A DNA stretch of 64,000 nt. Origin: Halomonas alkalisoli (GTDB lineage: Bacteria > Pseudomonadota > Gammaproteobacteria > Pseudomonadales > Halomonadaceae). Numbering within the stretch: the first letter of the stretch is position 1; the number at the start of each line of letters is the position of its first letter. Under the pieces are notes generated by a model. That model made no database searches. It was given only the letters and a program-made list of their open reading frames with translations, and was not told where the DNA came from. The DNA lies in the NCBI RefSeq assembly GCF_021412585.1, contig NZ_JAKCMI010000019.1, positions 79,840 through 143,839 on the forward strand. Direction: 5' to 3'. A program made the translations under genes and the position numbers. This document shows positions 53,113-61,095 of the stretch, piece after piece.

Positions 53113-53421
53113 ATGATCATTGCACGCTGGTACTGTCAGGCCCGCTTTGGGCACAAGCAGGAGCTGCTTGCGAAGACCCAGGAGTGGTGGCGCACCATCG
53201 GCCGCGAGATCGGCCAGACCGACTACACCATCACCACCGGCAGCATCGGTGCCGCCGAGTCGGTTGTCGCCGTGGACGTTCGGGTGGCGGACATCGCGAC
53301 TCTGAGCGCCCAGTGGGACAAGCTCGCCGAGCGCGCCGACCACCGGGAGTGGGGCAAGGCGATCGAGCCCCTGGTCGTCAGCGGCTCCACCCGCTGGGAG
53401 ATCTACCGGGCGGTGGAGTGA
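53113..53421 (+). CDS. Small hypothetical protein, ferredoxin-like fold suspected
   Basis: A 102-residue soluble protein. It begins MIIARWYCQARFGHKQELLA, a beta-strand then helix pattern, and ends GSTRWEIYRAVE. The alternation of strands and helices and the size suggest a dimeric alpha/beta-barrel or NIPSNAP/ABM-like fold, but no catalytic motif is evident. GGGAGG precedes the ATG by 5 nt, a strong site. Upstream in-frame sequence overlaps the SpoIIAA-like gene and is not taken. Function unknown. Confidence 0.7.
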   Translation: MIIARWYCQARFGHKQELLAKTQEWWRTIGREIGQTDYTITTGSIGAAESVVAVDVRVADIATLSAQWDKLAERADHREWGKAIEPLVVSGSTRWEIYRAVE

Positions 53422-53460
53422 GCCGGTCGATCTCCCCACGGCCGGGGGAACGGTGTGACT

Positions 53461-53511
53461 CAATGCCATGACTGGTCAGGAATCGCGAGCGCGTTGATTG
53501 TCATGGCATTG
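53461..53511. other. Inverted repeat upstream of aceK
   Basis: CAATGCCATGAC (53461-53472) and GTCATGGCATTG (53500-53511) form a perfect 12-bp inverted repeat with a 27-nt loop, ~150 bp before aceK. It may be a terminator, an attenuator or a regulator site. The rest of the 241-bp gap shows nothing recognised. Confidence 0.55.
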
Positions 53512-53662
53512 CCATCTGGATGCCGCATCCGTGTGGTTTTCGTTGGCGTGGATGAAGGGATGACGTCCGTGTCGCCTCACTACACCCATGGTCCACCATG
53601 GTCTGCTCGCGAAACGTGGCCAAATCCGCGAAGCTTGTCGTTCAAGCTGCCCGGAGTCCGCC

Positions 53663-55408
53663 ATGAAGCATTCCCCCGCCTATCGTCTTGCTGCCACGAT
53701 CCTGCACGGCTTCGATGAGTACCGTTCGCGTTTCAAGGAGATCACCGCGGATGCCAGCCGGCGTTTCCGTGATGCCGCATGGCGGGAGGCACAGCAGGCT
53801 TCTGCGGAACGCATCAACCTCTACGACGAGAAGGTCGAGGAAACCCTCGACAGGCTCAAGCGATCCTTCGCCGACGAGGAACTGACCCACTGTGAATGCT
53901 GGCGCGAGGGCAGGAATCACTACGCCGAACTGATCAGCCAGCGTCTCGACTACGAGCTGGCCGAAACCTATTTCAACTCGATGTTCTGCTCTATCTTCCA
54001 TCACCGCCATATCCGCAACGACTGGATGTTCGTCTACAGCTCCCGGGATGCGGCGGCGCACCACTCGGGGATCGAGCGCTGTCGTCGCCTGCCGGTGGAC
54101 GGAAAATGGCAGGAAGCCATCCACTGGGCACTGGCGGGTGCTCCCTTCGAGACACCCTTCGACAACCTGCAGCGTGATACCCGGCTGGCCGCCGAGTTCC
54201 TGCGTGGCCACCTGCCGGCCGCCATTCTCGACGCGCCGGATACCGAGGTCGAGCTGCTCAAGAGCGTCTTCTACCGCAACAAGGGCGCCTATCTGGTGGG
54301 GCGCATTCGAGGGGGCGGTGAACAGGTCCCGCTGGTGTTGCCGGTGCTTCACGATGAAGGGAAGGGGCTGCACCTGGATACGGTGCTCATCGAGTCCGAC
54401 GAGGTGTCGATCATCTTCTCCTTCACCCGTGCCTACTTCCAGGTGGAGGTGCAGGTGCCGGGAGAGTTCGTCGACTATCTGCAGGAGTTGATGCCCGACA
54501 AGCCCGAAGGGGAGCTGTACGCCACGATCGGTTTCTTCAAGCATGGCAAGACGGAGTTCTTCCGTGCGCTGAACCGGCAGGTGGCCAAGCGGGAGGACAA
54601 GTTCATCATCGCGCCGGGGGTGCGTGGCATGGTCATGGCGGTATTCGTGCTGCCGTCGTTTCGCACGGTCTTCAAGATCATCAAGGATCGCTTCGACCCT
54701 TCCAAGCAGATGAGCCGGGATAACGTCCGTGAGAAGTACAGCCTGGTCAAGCGTCACGACAGGGTCGGCCGCATGGCGGATACCCAGGAATTCTCCAACT
54801 TCATCGCCCGCAAGGATCACTTTGCACCGGAGTGCCTGGAGGAACTGCTCGAGGTGGCACCCTCCAACGTCCAGCTCAAGGGTGACAAGGTCATCATCAA
54901 GCACTGCTACACGGAGCGGATGATGACGCCGCTCAACCTCTACCTGGAGCAGTGCGATGAAGCCGAGACACGGGCCGTACTCAAGGACTACGGCAATGCC
55001 ATCAAGCAGATGGCGGCTGCCAATATATTCCCCGGTGACATGCTGCTCAAGAACTTCGGCGTCACCCGCCACGGCCGGGTGATCTTCTACGACTATGACG
55101 AGGTCTGCTATCTCACCGAGTGCAATTTCCGCCATATTCCGGAGCCGATGTACCCCGAGCAGGAGCTATCCGACGAACCCTGGTACTCGGTGGGGCCGAA
55201 TGATATTTTTCCCGAGGAATTCGGCCCCTTCCTGTTCGCCGATATCCGACTGCGCAAGCTCTTCTATGAACTGCACGCGGAGTTGCTCGACGCGGATTAC
55301 TGGAAGGGATTACAGCAGGCCATTCGCGATGGACGAGTCATCGACGTCTATCCCTACCGCAACAAGCAGCGGTTTGTCGGTAGCGAGGAGAATGGCCTGG
55401 TCTATTGA
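53663..55408 (+). CDS. aceK: Isocitrate dehydrogenase kinase/phosphatase
   Basis: AceK (581 residues) phosphorylates and dephosphorylates isocitrate dehydrogenase to steer carbon into the glyoxylate shunt. Family landmarks are RINLYDEKVEETLDRL, FNSMFCSIFHHRHIRNDWMF, the nucleotide loop APGVRGMVMAVFVLPSF and the catalytic region FPGDMLLKNFGVTRHGRVIF, then FYDYDEVCYLTECNFR. The ATG at 53663 gives MKHSPAYRLA; an in-frame start 75 bp upstream is in the leader. It stands apart from aceA/aceB, common in this group. Confidence 0.93.
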   Translation: MKHSPAYRLAATILHGFDEYRSRFKEITADASRRFRDAAWREAQQASAERINLYDEKVEETLDRLKRSFADEELTHCECWREGRNHYAELISQRLDYELAETYFNSMFCSIFHHRHIRNDWMFVYSSRDAAAHHSGIERCRRLPVDGKWQEAIHWALAGAPFETPFDNLQRDTRLAAEFLRGHLPAAILDAPDTEVELLKSVFYRNKGAYLVGRIRGGGEQVPLVLPVLHDEGKGLHLDTVLIESDEVSIIFSFTRAYFQVEVQVPGEFVDYLQELMPDKPEGELYATIGFFKHGKTEFFRALNRQVAKREDKFIIAPGVRGMVMAVFVLPSFRTVFKIIKDRFDPSKQMSRDNVREKYSLVKRHDRVGRMADTQEFSNFIARKDHFAPECLEELLEVAPSNVQLKGDKVIIKHCYTERMMTPLNLYLEQCDEAETRAVLKDYGNAIKQMAAANIFPGDMLLKNFGVTRHGRVIFYDYDEVCYLTECNFRHIPEPMYPEQELSDEPWYSVGPNDIFPEEFGPFLFADIRLRKLFYELHAELLDADYWKGLQQAIRDGRVIDVYPYRNKQRFVGSEENGLVY

Positions 55409-55459
55409 AGCGAGCCGCTTCCAGGCCCGCCACTTCAGTGCGTCCGGCAGGCAGCGGCA

Positions 55460-56209
55460 ATGACGAGGCAAGGTATGGCGGAGGAGAGGCGCCCCCATCT
55501 TGTGGTCTTTACCGGTTCCGGCATCAGCGCCGAGAGCGGTATCCAGACCTTCCGGGCCGACGATGGCCTTTGGGCCGACCACCCCATCGAGGCGGTGGCC
55601 ACCCCCGAAGCCTGGCGTCGTGATCCCCGGCGTGTGCTGGAATTCTACAATACGCGCCGGGCCCAGGTCCGCCGGGCCCGGCCCAATGCCGCCCACAAGG
55701 CCCTGGCGGAGCTGGAGAAGCGGGGTTTTCGGGTCAGTATCATCACCCAGAACATCGATGACCTGCACGAGCGCGCGGGATCCCGCAACGTGCTGCACCT
55801 GCATGGCGAAATCCTCAAGGCGCGCTCTACGGTGGATGCCCGAATGCAGTATCGCCTGCCCCGTGGCGGCATCGAGTTGGGCGATATCTGCGACAAGGGG
55901 AGCCAGCTGCGCCCGGACGTGGTGTGGTTCGGCGAGAGCGTGCCGCACTTTGCCGAGGCCTGTGAGATCGTCGGCGAGGCCGACCTGCTGCTGGTGGTCG
56001 GCACCTCGCTTGCCGTGATGCCCGCCGCTTCATTGCTGGATCATGCTCCCCTGGAGGCCCCCTGCGTGCTGGTGGACCCCGAGGCCGAGACGCTGGCGCC
56101 GCCGGGCGTGACTCGCGTCAGCCAGCCCGCCGGCAGGGGGGTGCCAGAACTCGTACGCCACTGGCAGCGGGAGGGGCGGCTGTGGATGCCGGAGACCCTG
56201 CTGGGCTAA
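55460..56209 (+). CDS. Sir2-family NAD-dependent deacylase lacking zinc cysteines
   Basis: A 249-residue sirtuin. NAD motifs FTGSGISAESGIQTFR and TQNIDDLHERAG and the catalytic His in LHLHGEILKARS are intact. The zinc module is degenerate: in the ~60 residues after the catalytic His only one Cys (DICDKG) remains of the usual four. The pocket motif FYNTRR (YxxR) is that of CobB/SIRT5-type desuccinylases. The ATG at 55460 is used; ATG 55475 has a closer GAGG. It is probably an active protein deacylase whose zinc fold has been replaced. tapT follows 79 bp later. Confidence 0.85.
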   Translation: MTRQGMAEERRPHLVVFTGSGISAESGIQTFRADDGLWADHPIEAVATPEAWRRDPRRVLEFYNTRRAQVRRARPNAAHKALAELEKRGFRVSIITQNIDDLHERAGSRNVLHLHGEILKARSTVDARMQYRLPRGGIELGDICDKGSQLRPDVVWFGESVPHFAEACEIVGEADLLLVVGTSLAVMPAASLLDHAPLEAPCVLVDPEAETLAPPGVTRVSQPAGRGVPELVRHWQREGRLWMPETLLG

Positions 56210-56288
56210 TGCCACTCGGCAAGCGGCCTCTCCCGCAGCGGGGAGCCATGATAGAATGCCGCCCCTTTCAGCACCGCCAAAGGCCCTC

Positions 56289-57038
56289 ATGTCGGACAAT
56301 ACGCCCAGCGATTTCAGCGATCGTGACCCCGCAACGGGTCATCCTCGGCCGCCACGGCGAGAGTTCAAGGGGCGCGGGAGCTTCGTCGAGCGCTGTCCCG
56401 GTTGCAACCTGCCTCGCCTCAACTGCCTTTGCCCCTATCGGTTCACGGTGGAGAGTACGGCTCGTGTCTGGCTGTTGACGCACCCCCTGGAGCACCACAA
56501 GCCGACCAATACCGGGCGACTGATCCGGGACGTGCTGCCCACCACCGAGGTGTTTACCTGGTACCGTACGACCCCGGACGAGCGATTGCTGGCACTGCTC
56601 GAGGATAGCCGCTTCGCCCCCTTCGTGATCTTTCCCGATGATCAGCCCGACTACGCCGACCGCGTGGTGAGCCTGGACGCCGTCGCGAGCGTCAAGAGCG
56701 CCGGGAAGACACCGGTCTTTATCCTGCTCGACGGCACCTGGCGCCAGGCACGGCGGATCTTCCGCAAGAGCCCCTACCTGAAGAACCTGCCGGTGCTGCC
56801 GCTGGCCACCGAGCGACTGACCCGCTATCGGCTGCGCAAGCCGGCGTCGGCGGCACACCTCTGCACGGCCGAGGTGGCCGCCGAACTGCTGCGTCAATCG
56901 GGGGACACCCTGGCCGGCGACGTGCTGGATGACTACTTCGACGCCTTCAACGACAGCTATGCCGCCAGCCGGCGCTTCGAGAAGCTCCTGGCGCCGACGC
57001 CCGCCATGAAGCGGCTGCAGAACCGGCGCACCCGGTAA
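56289..57038 (+). CDS. tapT: tRNA-uridine aminocarboxypropyltransferase (DTW domain)
   Basis: TapT/YfiP-type enzyme (249 residues) that makes acp3U47 in tRNA from SAM. A zinc-like Cys cluster (CPGCNLPRLNCLCP) and the family-defining region LDGTWRQARRIF (the DTW block) are present, with HPLEHHKPTNTGRLI upstream. A promoter-like TAGAAT lies just before the ATG. The last gene stops 4 bp before the end of the diguanylate cyclase gene. Gene name follows the E. coli homologue. Confidence 0.88.
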   Translation: MSDNTPSDFSDRDPATGHPRPPRREFKGRGSFVERCPGCNLPRLNCLCPYRFTVESTARVWLLTHPLEHHKPTNTGRLIRDVLPTTEVFTWYRTTPDERLLALLEDSRFAPFVIFPDDQPDYADRVVSLDAVASVKSAGKTPVFILLDGTWRQARRIFRKSPYLKNLPVLPLATERLTRYRLRKPASAAHLCTAEVAAELLRQSGDTLAGDVLDDYFDAFNDSYAASRRFEKLLAPTPAMKRLQNRRTR

Positions 57039-57042
57039 GTCT

Positions 57043-59028
57043 TCAGTCTGCCGCCTCGGCGACTCGAACGCAGGCGCGCCCCGCCTCCTTGGCCTGATAC
57101 ATGGCCATGTCGGCCCGATGCACCAGTTGGCTCGGGGTGTCACCCGGCTGCCAGGCAGTGACGCCGATGCTGATCGAGACCGGGCCGACAGCAGGGAAGG
57201 GTGTCTCTAGCCGGTCCTGGCAGAGGCGAGCCGCCAGCTCGGTGGCCTGGGGCAGGGTACAGTCCGGGGCGATGATCAGAAACTCCTCGCCCCCCCAGCG
57301 GCCCAGGTGATCCGAGGCTCGCAGACGCGCTTGAACGGTCTGGGCCACCTGTCGCAGCACGCTGTCGCCTGCGTCATGCCCATGGCTGTCGTTGATTCGC
57401 TTGAAATGGTCGATATCGAACAGCAGCAGCGAGCAGGGTTTGCCACCATGCTCGGCTATGGCGAGCTCCGCCTTGAGCAGCTCCTCGATCCGGTGACGGT
57501 TGGCAATGCCTGCGACCGGATCGGTGCGGGCCAGGTGCCTGAGCCTGGCATTGCGCTCATGCAGGCGCCTGCAGCGATGCCTGGCCCGCCAGACGGTGAT
57601 GTCATTGGATAGCATCCTGCCCAGCTCGACAGCGGCATGCTGGTCGGCGGTGGACCAGGCGATGCTGTCGTGGGGCGCTTCGGTCTGGAGGACTTCATTC
57701 TGCTGTGCGACGGTGCGCCGCCTTGTCGGCTGCCGAAACAGCATTAGCCACCCGGCTGGCTGTGCCTCGCTGGTCAGGGGAGCCGCCAGCAGGCCACTGA
57801 AGTCTCCCTGTGGCGGCAAGGCCTTGCCGAGTGCGGTATCGGCCAGTCGATGACTGTGCCAGAGGGCATCGGGTGAACAACGGTCGAGATCAGCGGCAAG
57901 CTGCTGTAGGGTTCGGGCAGGCGGACGCTTGCCAAGTCCCAGGGCCTTACCTTGATATACTAGGGCGACACCACAGGCTTGGAAGTAGTGCTTGCAGGCC
58001 TTGGCGGCTGCCAGCAGCGCGGTGTTGGAGGGCCGTCGCGGTCGGCGAACGCCGAGCTGGCCGGCCATTGCCAGCAACCGGCGTCGACGCAGGGATTCTG
58101 CCCGCTCCTGCAGCAGGGCATGGCGCTGGAATGCCGTATGGGCCAACAGCTGCAGCAGCTGGCGAAGCCTGGGTGCCAGGTAACGGGCCTGGCGCCCATG
58201 GCAGGCGATCAGCCCCCAGCGGCGCTGCCCATCGTACAGGTTGATGACAAGGGCGGTATGCGCCTGCAACTGCCGCAGCCAGTTCCGGTCGCGCACAGGA
58301 ATCGAGCGGAGCACGGCCCGGGAGAGGTCCAGGGCAGCCGCCCCCGGACCCGTCAGCGGGACGGGGCTTGCCGTGGTGTCGGCGATCATCCGCAATGGTG
58401 TGCTGCCGGAAAAGAGGCTCCCCGTCGGGTGCGGAAGGCCGGCGGAAAAGGCGCCGCATGCGTTGCGGACCTGGTCGGAGGCAGCGTCCGCCGCCAGTCG
58501 TTGCAGGTGGCCGCCATCGTCGATGCGATAGGCCTCGGCGGTCTCGAGCCCGGTCAGCTCGCGCAGTGCGGCCAATAGCAGCGAGAGCACCCTGCCTGGG
58601 CAGTCGGCCCCAGCGATGCGTGAACCCCAGCCAGCCACCCGTTCCGTCAGGTTGTCGGTCAGGTTTCCGCATGGCTCCAGCTCCAGGACGATGCTGGTCG
58701 CCACGCCGTGTGCGGTGACATGTAGTGGCTGTGGGGTGATGTCGAGCCGGCAGGTGGCGGTACTGGCGCGGCCTTCCTCGCCTTTGCCGAACCGGGAGGC
58801 GAGCAGGCCGATGGGAACCGAGCCCAGTACGGCGGATGGAGAGCGGCCGAGCACATCGGCCGGTGCCTGGCCAAGGAACCGATCCAGGTTGGTGCTGGTG
58901 AGGGTCACGCTGCGCCACCGCTGATCGACGACGATCAGGCAGCCATGGGGCTGGATGGCACCGGCGGTTTCCGCCAGTACCCTCGGACAGTAGCTCGCAT
59001 CGAGATCCCTTTGAAGCGAGTCCGGCAT
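57043..59028 (-). CDS. Phytochrome-like diguanylate cyclase with degenerate bilin pocket
   Basis: A 661-residue protein with PAS (residues ~10-110), GAF (~125-310), a PHY-like region (~310-480) and a GGDEF domain. Cys14 lies 11 residues before IQPHG, exactly the biliverdin-binding Cys of bacteriophytochromes. However, the PASDIP block is lost (GLPHPTGSLFSG) and the conserved pocket His after LRS is replaced (LRSIPVRDRNW). The C-terminal GGEEF (WGGEEF) is intact, with an inhibitory RxxD (RASD) five residues before it, so c-di-GMP synthesis is likely. ATG 59028 has an AGGA site. It may sense light poorly, or another ligand. Confidence 0.83.
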   Translation of the reverse strand: MPDSLQRDLDASYCPRVLAETAGAIQPHGCLIVVDQRWRSVTLTSTNLDRFLGQAPADVLGRSPSAVLGSVPIGLLASRFGKGEEGRASTATCRLDITPQPLHVTAHGVATSIVLELEPCGNLTDNLTERVAGWGSRIAGADCPGRVLSLLLAALRELTGLETAEAYRIDDGGHLQRLAADAASDQVRNACGAFSAGLPHPTGSLFSGSTPLRMIADTTASPVPLTGPGAAALDLSRAVLRSIPVRDRNWLRQLQAHTALVINLYDGQRRWGLIACHGRQARYLAPRLRQLLQLLAHTAFQRHALLQERAESLRRRRLLAMAGQLGVRRPRRPSNTALLAAAKACKHYFQACGVALVYQGKALGLGKRPPARTLQQLAADLDRCSPDALWHSHRLADTALGKALPPQGDFSGLLAAPLTSEAQPAGWLMLFRQPTRRRTVAQQNEVLQTEAPHDSIAWSTADQHAAVELGRMLSNDITVWRARHRCRRLHERNARLRHLARTDPVAGIANRHRIEELLKAELAIAEHGGKPCSLLLFDIDHFKRINDSHGHDAGDSVLRQVAQTVQARLRASDHLGRWGGEEFLIIAPDCTLPQATELAARLCQDRLETPFPAVGPVSISIGVTAWQPGDTPSQLVHRADMAMYQAKEAGRACVRVAEAAD

Positions 59029-59100
59029 GGGGGGTCCTGTTGTGTTTTGAGCCAACGGCCGGGCCTTGACGCGGCTGGCATCGATGATCAACTGACATGA

Positions 59101-59138
59101 TGGAGTTAACCATTGGTTGCTATATTAGATCAACTCCA
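59101..59138. promoter_or_regulatory. Candidate operator between the diguanylate cyclase and HTH genes
   Basis: TGGAGTT (59101-59107) and AACTCCA (59132-59138) form an inverted repeat with centres 31 bp apart, in an A/T-rich divergent promoter region. It could be bound by the HTH protein encoded next to it. Confidence 0.45.
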
Positions 59139-59177
59139 GTTTAACTGCGAGCCTGAACTGCGCGGCACATTCGCCGC

Positions 59178-59606
59178 ATGAACGAAAAAACCGCCTTTGC
59201 CGAACGCCTGGCAACCGCAATGCGGTCGGCTGGCTACGAGCCACGGCCCGCCGTGCTGGAACGTGAATTCAACCTGCGCTACTGGGGCAAGCCCGTCACC
59301 CTGCAGGGGGTGCGTCGTTGGCTCTGTGGCGAGACCCTTCCCAAGCAGGAGAAGCTCCAGGTGCTGGCGGAGTGGTTGGGCGTCGAGCCCCAGGCGCTGC
59401 GCTACGGGGAAGCCGCCGGGCTGCAGATTCGCGAGGCCCGGGGCCGCTGGGAGGCGTCGATCAGTGGCGAGGAGCGCCAGGTGCTGCAACGCTACCTCGC
59501 GCTGCCGGTCGCGCAGCGCAAGGTGGTGGCGCAGGTCATCGAGGCATTCTCTCAGGCCTATGGTACGCACCCGGATGAGAGCGGCGAGGCCTCGGAAGGG
59601 GGGTGA
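59178..59606 (+). CDS. Small HTH (XRE-like) transcriptional regulator
   Basis: A 142-residue protein. An N-terminal helix-turn-helix is suggested by FAERLATAMRSAGYEPRPAV and the recognition region TLQGVRRWLCGETLPKQEKL; QVLAEWLGVEPQALRYGE closes the domain. The rest is helical, ending in an acidic, Ser/Gly-rich tail. The type is known in phage and chromosomal repressors. It is divergent from the diguanylate cyclase with a palindrome between them, so it may regulate that gene and itself. Its end is 9 bp from the convergent TraB gene. Confidence 0.72.
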   Translation: MNEKTAFAERLATAMRSAGYEPRPAVLEREFNLRYWGKPVTLQGVRRWLCGETLPKQEKLQVLAEWLGVEPQALRYGEAAGLQIREARGRWEASISGEERQVLQRYLALPVAQRKVVAQVIEAFSQAYGTHPDESGEASEGG

Positions 59607-59615
59607 TGCGCCCCG

Positions 59616-60854
59616 TCAGCCGCCGAACAGCGCGCCGGCGATGCGGAAGCCGGCGATCCAGGTGCCGGCGGCGGAGCCCAGCGTGGCGAACAGGAACACC
59701 AGCAGGGTGCGTGAAACCCGATTGCGCCACCAGCCCTTCAGCTCGGTGACATCGTGGCGCAGGGTGGAAAAGTCGCGCACCTTGGGCTTGCGCATCCACA
59801 GCTCCACCCCGGCGGCGACGAAGCCGGCGCCGATGGTCGGATTCAGCGAGGTGAGCGGTGCCGCGACCATGGTGGCCAGTACCGTGACCGGGTGAGCCAG
59901 GGCGGCCAGGGTGGCGAGCCCCGAGAGCACGCCGTTGATCAGGAACCACTCGCCGACCAGCTGCCAGCCCAGTTCGGTGTTGCGCGAGAAGCCGATGGCG
60001 AAGCCGGTCAGCACCAGGGCCGTGATCAGCCAGGGGAGTGAGCGCCAAATCTTCGACGGCGGCGGCGTGACCTCCAGCTTCTCACGCTCTTCCCGGGGCG
60101 AGGCGGGCAAGGGTTCGCCGAAGCGCTCGGCCATCCCCTTCATATGCCCGGCACCGATCACCACCAGCACATTGCGATAGCGCCCGGGAGGGGCCTGCTC
60201 GGCCAGGCACATCACCATGTAGCGGTCGCGCTCGGTGATCAGCGGAATGTAGAGCGCCTCGGACTCGGCGGCGAACTCATTGAAGGTGGACTCCAGCACG
60301 TCGCCCTGCTTCAGCCGCTCGATCTCCTCGGGCTTGATCTCCTGGCGCGAGAGCACGCTGCCGAGTAGCCCGGTGAACAGCGACATGCGTTGCCACCAGG
60401 GTACGTTGTGGTAGATGCGCTTGAGGGTGATGCCCACGTCGCGGTCGATCAGCAGCAAGGGCAGCTCGTGCCGGCGTGCCTCCTCCAGGGCGGCACGCAT
60501 CTCGGCACCCGGCTCGATACCCGACTGTTCGGCGACTCGCTGCTGGAAGGCGCCCAGCGCCAGGCTGGCGGCGACCATGCCGGCCTTGCCCTGGCGAAAG
60601 ATTTCGAAGAGATCCTGCTTGCCCAGGGCATCCGGGTCGCTGAGGTTCTGGTGGCGGGAGTCGCACAGCTCGATGGCCACGGCGTCGAATTCACCGGAGC
60701 CGATCAGGCGGCGCACGTCATCGGCGCTCTGCGCCGAGACATGGGCAGTGCCCAGCAGGGTATAGCGGGTCCCGCCCAGCTCGATGACTTGGCGCGGGCC
60801 GCTGAAGTCGCCTTCCTGGCGGGGGTCGGTCACGGTGTCCTGGGAGTGGGTCAT
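59616..60854 (-). CDS. TraB/PrgY-family membrane protein
   Basis: A 412-residue protein of the TraB family. The conserved GTAH motif (LLGTAHVSAQSADDV) and the acidic AIELCDSRHQ segment are in the N-terminal soluble domain, with NVPWWQRM and VVIGAGHMKGM further on. Three or four transmembrane helices follow after residue ~280. Homologues act as pheromone shutdown proteins or putative proteases; the reaction is not established. ATG 60854 (MTHSQDTV) is taken; an in-frame start 42 bp upstream is less likely. Confidence 0.83.
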   Translation of the reverse strand: MTHSQDTVTDPRQEGDFSGPRQVIELGGTRYTLLGTAHVSAQSADDVRRLIGSGEFDAVAIELCDSRHQNLSDPDALGKQDLFEIFRQGKAGMVAASLALGAFQQRVAEQSGIEPGAEMRAALEEARRHELPLLLIDRDVGITLKRIYHNVPWWQRMSLFTGLLGSVLSRQEIKPEEIERLKQGDVLESTFNEFAAESEALYIPLITERDRYMVMCLAEQAPPGRYRNVLVVIGAGHMKGMAERFGEPLPASPREEREKLEVTPPPSKIWRSLPWLITALVLTGFAIGFSRNTELGWQLVGEWFLINGVLSGLATLAALAHPVTVLATMVAAPLTSLNPTIGAGFVAAGVELWMRKPKVRDFSTLRHDVTELKGWWRNRVSRTLLVFLFATLGSAAGTWIAGFRIAGALFGG

Positions 60855-60951
60855 GAACGCTCGGGGTTGAAAGGGGATGAATGCCCGATTATCCACGAAG
60901 CCGGCCCGCGCTCCAAACCCGGCCTGTCGGAAGTAGCATCAGGCTTATCCA

Positions 60952-61095
60952 AGGAAACGCTGAACAAATCGTCGAGCGAGATGAAGCGCAAGGCGCACGG
61001 AGCACAGGAACCGGAGCATATGGGGTATATGTGAGGATTCCGAGCACCGCGCAACGCAGCGATTCGCTCGTGTAGGCATTTGTGCAGTGTTTCCC
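60952..61095 (-). repeat. 143-bp class palindromic element, subtype A, copy 2
   Basis: A 144-bp element between the TraB gene and trkH. Its right-hand base is the final base of the trkH TAG stop, so read on the minus strand the element begins at the stop exactly as copy 1 does. Core, arms and terminal repeats match 21962-22105 with few differences. Confidence 0.9.
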
